From positions 1 to 9,204 of the forward strand of contig JAAYUR010000105.1 of assembly GCA_012517645.1 (NCBI GenBank): 9,204 nt of DNA, written 5' to 3'. The stretch is from Treponema sp. Its GTDB lineage: Bacteria; Spirochaetota; Spirochaetia; Treponematales; UBA12059. Below the pieces are notes generated by a model. That model searched no databases and had not been told where the DNA came from. It saw only the letters and a program-made list of their open reading frames with translations. Position numbers and translations under genes: made by a program. Below are positions 5,325 through 9,204 of this stretch, piece after piece. Within the stretch, counting starts at the first letter, position 1, and every line of letters starts with the position of its first letter.

Positions 5325-6281
5325 ATGAAGAAAATCGCGGCGATCCTGGCCATCGCATGCCTGGCGGTTTCCGCCTTCGCCCTGGACATCAAGCTGGCCC
5401 ACGTGGTGAACGAGCAGGATTCCTTCCACCTGGCTGCGACCAAGTTCAAGGAGCTTACGGAGAAGTACACGAACGGCGCGGTCAAGGTCACGATCTTCCC
5501 GAACGCCACCCTGGGGGACGAGCGCACCCTCCTGGAACGCATGAAGATGGGGATCGTGGACGCGGGGATCATCACGAACGGGCCGATCATCAACTTCGTG
5601 CCCCGCTTCGGCGTCATCGACCTGCCCTTCCTATTCCGCAGCCCCGAGCACGCCTACAAGGTCCTGGACGGTCCCATCGGGCAGAGCCTCTTCGCGGACC
5701 TGGAAGCCCAGGGCTGGAAGGGACTGGCCTGGGCGGAGCGCGGGTTCCGGAACCTGACGAACAACCGTAAGTCCGTTCTGTCCCCCAAGGACATGGAGGG
5801 CCTGAAGATCCGGGTCATGCAGAACCCCGTGTACGTCGATTCCTTCAAGGCCTTGGGCGCCAATGCGGTCCCCATGGCCTGGACCGAGGCCCTGACGGCC
5901 CTGCAGCAGAAGACCATCGACGGCCAGGAGAACCCCCTGAACGTGATCGTGGCGTTCAAGCTGGACGAGAGCCAGAAGTACATGTCCATTACCCGCCACG
6001 CCTACGCCCCGGCCCCCATCCTGATGAGCATGATGACCTGGAAGAAGCTCTCCGCCTCCCAGCAGGACGCGGTCCTCCGGGCTGCCCGGGAAGCGGCCCA
6101 GTTCGAGCGGGACTTCAACAACTCCAGCGAGACCCAGTGGATGAAGGACCTGACGGCCAAGGGAATGGTCATCAGCACCCCGGACCTCAAGCCCTTCCTG
6201 GACGCCGTAAAACCCGTCTATGACGCCTACGGGGACAAGTTCGGCAAGGATTTGATCAACTCCATCCTGGCCGTGAAGTAA
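5325..6281 (+). CDS. dctP: TRAP transporter periplasmic substrate-binding protein (DctP family)
   Basis: DctP captures an organic acid in the periplasm and delivers it to the DctQM membrane unit. The protein has 318 residues, typical for the family. A signal peptide (residues 1-19, KK start, hydrophobic core, AFA before LDIKL) exports it; no lipobox is evident. Family marks are FPNATLGDERTLLERM (58-73), RGFRNLTNNRKS (139-150), GLKIRVMQNP (159-168) and ALQQKTIDGQENPL (192-205). R163 corresponds to the conserved Arg that binds the substrate carboxylate, and R142 is a likely second ligand, so the substrate should be a carboxylate; its identity is not readable. The start follows AGGAG by six bases. 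The ATG at 5265 upstream in frame is inside the promoter and would put residues before the signal peptide, so I reject it. Confidence 0.95.
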   Translation: MKKIAAILAIACLAVSAFALDIKLAHVVNEQDSFHLAATKFKELTEKYTNGAVKVTIFPNATLGDERTLLERMKMGIVDAGIITNGPIINFVPRFGVIDLPFLFRSPEHAYKVLDGPIGQSLFADLEAQGWKGLAWAERGFRNLTNNRKSVLSPKDMEGLKIRVMQNPVYVDSFKALGANAVPMAWTEALTALQQKTIDGQENPLNVIVAFKLDESQKYMSITRHAYAPAPILMSMMTWKKLSASQQDAVLRAAREAAQFERDFNNSSETQWMKDLTAKGMVISTPDLKPFLDAVKPVYDAYGDKFGKDLINSILAVK

Positions 6282-6290
6282 GGGGCGGTC

Positions 6291-6800
6291 ATGTCTTCCG
6301 CTGCCGAGCGGGGGGGGGCGCAAGCCCCCTTCCTGCATGTCCTGAGCGACGCGGTCAACCTCTGGAGCGAGCGCTTTCTCTTCGTGCTGATGCTGGCCAT
6401 GGTGGGGGTCACCACCGCCCAGGTGGTTTTTCGGTTCTTCTTCAAAGCCCTGACGTGGTCCGAGGAGCTCTCCTGCTTTCTCCTGGTCCTGGCCTCCCTG
6501 GTGGGATCCGCGGTTGCCTTCAAGAAGGGCAGCCACATCGCCGTGACCTTCGCGGTTGAGAGGCTTCCGAGGCCGGCCCGAAAGGTCCTGGCGACGCTCG
6601 TATACCTTCTAGGCCTGGGCTTCTTCTCGGTCGTGGCGTACTACGGAGCTCTGCTCATGAAGTCCGAGGCCGGGCAGACGACCCCGGCCCTGCAGATCTC
6701 CATGAAATGGATCTATTTGATGTACCCCGTCACCGGCGCGGCCACGGCATTGCACCTTCTGGACGGCATGTCCAGGGTATGGACGGGAGGCGAGCCATGA
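6291..6800 (+). CDS. dctQ: TRAP transporter small membrane subunit (DctQ family)
   Basis: DctQ is the small integral subunit that scaffolds the transport subunit and docks the binding protein. It has 169 residues with four predicted membrane segments, at about 29-50, 58-77, 99-122 and 139-157. Family marks are TWSEEL (55-60) at the start of helix 2 and the short KKGSHI loop (78-83) after it. It starts nine bases after the dctP stop with a GGGGCGG ribosome site. Its stop overlaps the dctM start in ATGA, so translation is probably coupled. Confidence 0.93.
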   Translation: MSSAAERGGAQAPFLHVLSDAVNLWSERFLFVLMLAMVGVTTAQVVFRFFFKALTWSEELSCFLLVLASLVGSAVAFKKGSHIAVTFAVERLPRPARKVLATLVYLLGLGFFSVVAYYGALLMKSEAGQTTPALQISMKWIYLMYPVTGAATALHLLDGMSRVWTGGEP

Positions 6801-8083
6801 TGGGCTGGGTCATCTTCGGTTCCTTCTTTCTCCTGATGCTGATCGGGGTGCCCATCGGCCTGGCCATCGGTCTGGCCTCCCTGGTCGTCTTCCTGGCCAG
6901 CGGCTTCCCCCTCCAGATGGTCCCCCAGACCCTCCTGGAGGGCAACAACTCCTTCGCCCTGGTGGCGGTGCCCTTCTTCATCCTGGCCGGGGACCTGTTG
7001 GCCAAGGGCGGGATCTCCGAGCGCATCGTCTCCTTCGCGGAGGCCTCCCTGGGCAAGCGCCGGGGAGGGCTGTCCATCGTGTCCGTCCTGGCCTCCATGT
7101 TCATCGCCGCCATCTCCGGTTCCGGGGCCGCGACCACCGCGGCCGTGGGATCCGCCCTCCTGCCGGATCTCAAGGAGAAGAAGTACGATGTGGACTTCTC
7201 CGCGGCCCTGATCGCGTCGGCGGGCACCATCGGCGTGGTCATCCCCCCCAGTGTGCCCATGGTCCTGTACGCGGTGATCGCCGGGGAGTCGGTGGCCAAG
7301 CTCTTCATGGGCGGGTTCATCCCGGGTGTCCTGATGGGCGGGGGCCTGATCGCCTACGCCTTGTGGGTCGCGAACCGGAGGAGGTACCCGGAGGGACTGG
7401 TCGTCCCGGGCCGGGAAAAACTGCGCCGCTTCGTGTCCGCCACCTGGGGGCTCATGACCCCTGTCCTGATCCTGGGAGGGATCTTTTCCGGGGTGTTCAC
7501 CCCCTCCGAAGCCGCGGCCGTCGCGGTGGTCTACACCATCCTGGTGGCCGCCTTCGTCTACAAGGCCCTGACCTGGAAGAAATTCTACCAGCTGGTCGTG
7601 GGCGCCGGGGTGACCTCGGCCCTGGTCATGTTCATCATCGCCACCGCCAAGCTCTTCGGCTGGGGCCTGGCGTTCTACCAGATTCCCCAGGCCGTGGCGG
7701 GGGCCATCCTGGGCCTGGCGGGGAGTAGCGCCTTCCTGATCTACCTCATGATCGGGATCGTGATCCTTCTGGCGGGGATGTTCATGGAGACCGCCTCGGC
7801 CCTGATCATCCTGACCCCAATTTTCCTGCCCGCGGTCCAGGCCCTGGGGGGCAACCTGATCCACTTCGGTATCCTGATGGTGGTGGGCCTGGCGATCGGC
7901 ATGGCGACCCCTCCCGTGGCCATCAACATCTACGTGGCCAGTGCCATCACGGGACTGCCCATGGGCAGGATCACCAAGCCCATCCTTCCCATGGTGCTGA
8001 TCCTGATCGGCGTGTTCTTCGTCTGCACGTACGTCCCGGACCTGGTGCTGGCTTTGCCGCGCCTGTTCATGAAATCCGTCTGA
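6797..8083 (+). CDS. dctM: TRAP transporter large permease subunit (DctM family)
   Basis: DctM is the transport subunit that moves the substrate inward using a sodium gradient. At 428 residues it is the normal length for an unfused DctM. It is almost entirely hydrophobic, with about 11-12 membrane segments. Conserved stretches seen are PFFILAGDLLAKGGI (59-73), ISGSGAATTAAVGS (106-119), SAGTIGVVIPPSVPM (141-155), GVFTPSEAAAVAV (232-244), GMFMETASALIILTP (327-341) and GMATPPVAINIYV (368-380). The two SGS/PSEAA and METAS/TPP halves fit the elevator-type repeat architecture. Start choice: ATG at 6797 overlaps the dctQ stop by four bases and has GGGAGG (6785-6790) six bases upstream. A second in-frame ATG at 6800 follows immediately. 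An upstream start at 6707 would lie inside dctQ and adds a non-membrane tail, so I reject it. Confidence 0.96.
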   Translation: MMGWVIFGSFFLLMLIGVPIGLAIGLASLVVFLASGFPLQMVPQTLLEGNNSFALVAVPFFILAGDLLAKGGISERIVSFAEASLGKRRGGLSIVSVLASMFIAAISGSGAATTAAVGSALLPDLKEKKYDVDFSAALIASAGTIGVVIPPSVPMVLYAVIAGESVAKLFMGGFIPGVLMGGGLIAYALWVANRRRYPEGLVVPGREKLRRFVSATWGLMTPVLILGGIFSGVFTPSEAAAVAVVYTILVAAFVYKALTWKKFYQLVVGAGVTSALVMFIIATAKLFGWGLAFYQIPQAVAGAILGLAGSSAFLIYLMIGIVILLAGMFMETASALIILTPIFLPAVQALGGNLIHFGILMVVGLAIGMATPPVAINIYVASAITGLPMGRITKPILPMVLILIGVFFVCTYVPDLVLALPRLFMKSV

Positions 8084-8096
8084 GAATCCCCCGGCC

Positions 8097-8126
8097 GGCG
8101 GGAGCGACGAAGTCTGGTGTCCCGCC
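8097..8126 (+). other. Stem-loop between dctM and the dehydratase gene
   Basis: GGCGGGA (8097-8103) and TCCCGCC (8120-8126) are exact inverted repeats with a 16-base loop, inside the 79-base gap after dctM. There is no T-tract, so it is not a standard terminator. It may partly reduce read-through or set separate mRNA stability for transporter and enzyme. I see no clear promoter in this gap, so the dehydratase is probably cotranscribed with dctPQM. Confidence 0.4.
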
Positions 8127-8162
8127 CCGCCGCCTCCGGATTCCGCGAAAGGAACGAAGAGA

Positions 8163-9204
8163 ATGAGAAGCGATTCCGCCAAGAAAGGCATCGAGAGGGC
8201 GCCCCACCGGTCCCTCATGAAGGCGTCGGGCTACACGGACTGGGAGATCGAGCGGCCCTGGATCGGGGTGGTGAACGCCTACAACGCCATCATCCCCGGC
8301 CATGTCCACCTGAAGCGCCTGGCCGAGGCCGTCAAGGCCGGGGTCTACGCGGCGGGGGGCCTGCCCCTCGAGTTCCCCGTCATCGGGGTCTGCGACGGCA
8401 TCGCCATGAACCACGAGGGGATGAAGTACTCCCTGCCCAGCCGGGAGCTCATCATGGACTCCATCGAGGTCATGGCCCAGGGGCACGCCCTGGACGCCCT
8501 GGTGATGGTGACCAACTGCGACAAGATCATCCCCGGCATGGCCATGGCGGCGGCCCGGCTGAACATCCCCTCCATCGTCCTCTCCGGCGGGCCCATGCTG
8601 GCGGGGATCCGGAACGGCAAGGACATCGACCTCAACACCGTCTTCGAGACCGTGGGCAAGGTCATGGCGGGCACCGCGGACGAGGCGGAGCTGAGGGAGG
8701 TGGAGAACGCGGCCTGCCCGGGCTGCGGGTCCTGCGCGGGCATGTTCACCGCCAACACCATGAACTGCATGATGGAGGGCCTGGGCCTGGGTCTCCCGGG
8801 GAACGGGACCATCCCGGCGGTCTACGCCGAGCGGGACCGCCTGGCCAAGGACGCGGGCGTGGCTATCATGAAGCTGGTGGAGAAGGGGACCCGGCCCCGG
8901 GACATCCTGACCCGGAAGGCCTTCGAGAACGCCGTGGCCCTGGACCTGGCCTTGGGGGGCTCCACGAACACCGCCCTGCACCTGCCGGCCATCGCCTGGG
9001 CCGCGGGCCTGGACCTGCCCGTGGAGATCTTCAACGAGATCGGGGCCAGGGTTCCCCACCTCTGCTCCCTGTCCCCGGCGGGTCCCTACCACATCCAGGA
9101 CCTGTACAAGGCCGGGGGCGTCCAGGCGGTGCTGAAGCGCCTGCTCGACGCGGGGCTGGTGGACGGTTCCTGCCGGACCGTAACGGGGAAATCCCAGGGG
9201 GCAA
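8163..9204 (+). CDS. ilvD: IlvD/Edd-family dehydratase, dihydroxy-acid dehydratase-like (3' end outside window)
   Basis: This iron-sulfur dehydratase removes water from a 2,3-dihydroxy acid (in valine/isoleucine synthesis) or, in other family members, from a sugar acid. I read 347 residues; full-length enzymes have about 550-570, so the C-terminal third, with the catalytic serine, is missing. Motifs are RPWIGVVNAYNAIIPGHVHL (31-50), VCDGIAMNHEGMKYSLPSRE (76-95), NCDKIIPGM (118-126), CPGCGSCAGMFTANTMN (185-201) and LGGSTNTALHLPAIA (264-278). C119 and C191 are conserved cluster ligands; D78, D120 and K121 fit the Mg2+ site. At the place where [2Fe-2S] enzymes have PCN this one has PGH, so C77 may be the third cluster ligand (inference). 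The ATG follows AAAGGA by nine bases. Sequence says IlvD; the TRAP and GntR context suggests a possible sugar-acid role. Confidence 0.9.
   Translation, partial: MRSDSAKKGIERAPHRSLMKASGYTDWEIERPWIGVVNAYNAIIPGHVHLKRLAEAVKAGVYAAGGLPLEFPVIGVCDGIAMNHEGMKYSLPSRELIMDSIEVMAQGHALDALVMVTNCDKIIPGMAMAAARLNIPSIVLSGGPMLAGIRNGKDIDLNTVFETVGKVMAGTADEAELREVENAACPGCGSCAGMFTANTMNCMMEGLGLGLPGNGTIPAVYAERDRLAKDAGVAIMKLVEKGTRPRDILTRKAFENAVALDLALGGSTNTALHLPAIAWAAGLDLPVEIFNEIGARVPHLCSLSPAGPYHIQDLYKAGGVQAVLKRLLDAGLVDGSCRTVTGKSQGA

Noticed and set aside
6713..8218. Long minus-strand open frame (501 codons) opposite dctM and the dehydratase start
   Set aside because: It is antisense to a gene with full DctM motifs. Its product is a low-complexity run rich in G, D, H and Q, the usual shadow of G/C-ending codons.
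8067..9092. Minus-strand open frame of 341 codons opposite the dehydratase
   Set aside because: The plus strand encodes a motif-complete IlvD/Edd N-terminal part; the antisense product is G-, H- and V-rich without domains.

Overview
This is a GC-rich bacterial window carrying an IS21-family insertion sequence, a lone dihydrolipoamide dehydrogenase gene and the start of a regulated solute uptake and catabolism locus. The TRAP transporter with an exported binding protein points to a Gram-negative-type envelope with a periplasm. Strongly G/C-ending codons, heavy use of TRAP and an IlvD-type dehydratase would fit GC-rich anaerobes such as Synergistota, Spirochaetota or Desulfobacterota-like groups. 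That placement is a guess; nothing in the window fixes the phylum.

Region 1 (1-2457) is most of an IS21-family element on the minus strand: istA (DDE transposase) followed by istB (AAA+ helper ATPase), whose 3' end runs off the left edge. The istA-side terminus at about 2457 is well defined. It starts 5'-TGTCGCGGGTCA on the minus strand and holds four copies of a 22-bp repeat, three of them in perfect tandem register. A perfect hairpin sits directly before the istA start. A second hairpin plus a 12-bp palindrome lie between istA and istB, which are in the same reading frame and separated by a single in-frame TGA. The IS abuts a minus-strand remnant, 2474-2554, that encodes a signal peptide and then stops, so it probably landed in or beside a gene for an exported protein.

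Region 2 (2555-4545) has about 460 bases with no convincing gene, then lpd on the plus strand with its own probable promoter and a GC-rich hairpin after it. No E1, E2 or glycine-cleavage gene accompanies it. Lpd is convergent with the next gene, and an 18-bp tandem duplication covers the stop codon of that neighbour.

Region 3 (4546-9204) is the functional core. A GntR/FadR-type (FCD) repressor gene on the minus strand diverges from dctP-dctQ-dctM, which encode a complete three-part TRAP transporter, followed by a dehydratase of the IlvD/Edd family cut by the right edge. The 80-bp divergent interval holds two overlapping sigma70-like promoters on opposite strands and a perfect FadR-type operator (TGGT-ACT-ACCA) just after the predicted dctP start site. 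The simplest reading is that a carboxylate, plausibly a sugar acid, is bound by DctP, imported by DctQM and dehydrated by the IlvD/Edd-family enzyme. The same ligand or a metabolite of it would release the regulator. The dehydratase sequence itself looks like ordinary IlvD, so a branched-chain amino acid role is a real alternative.
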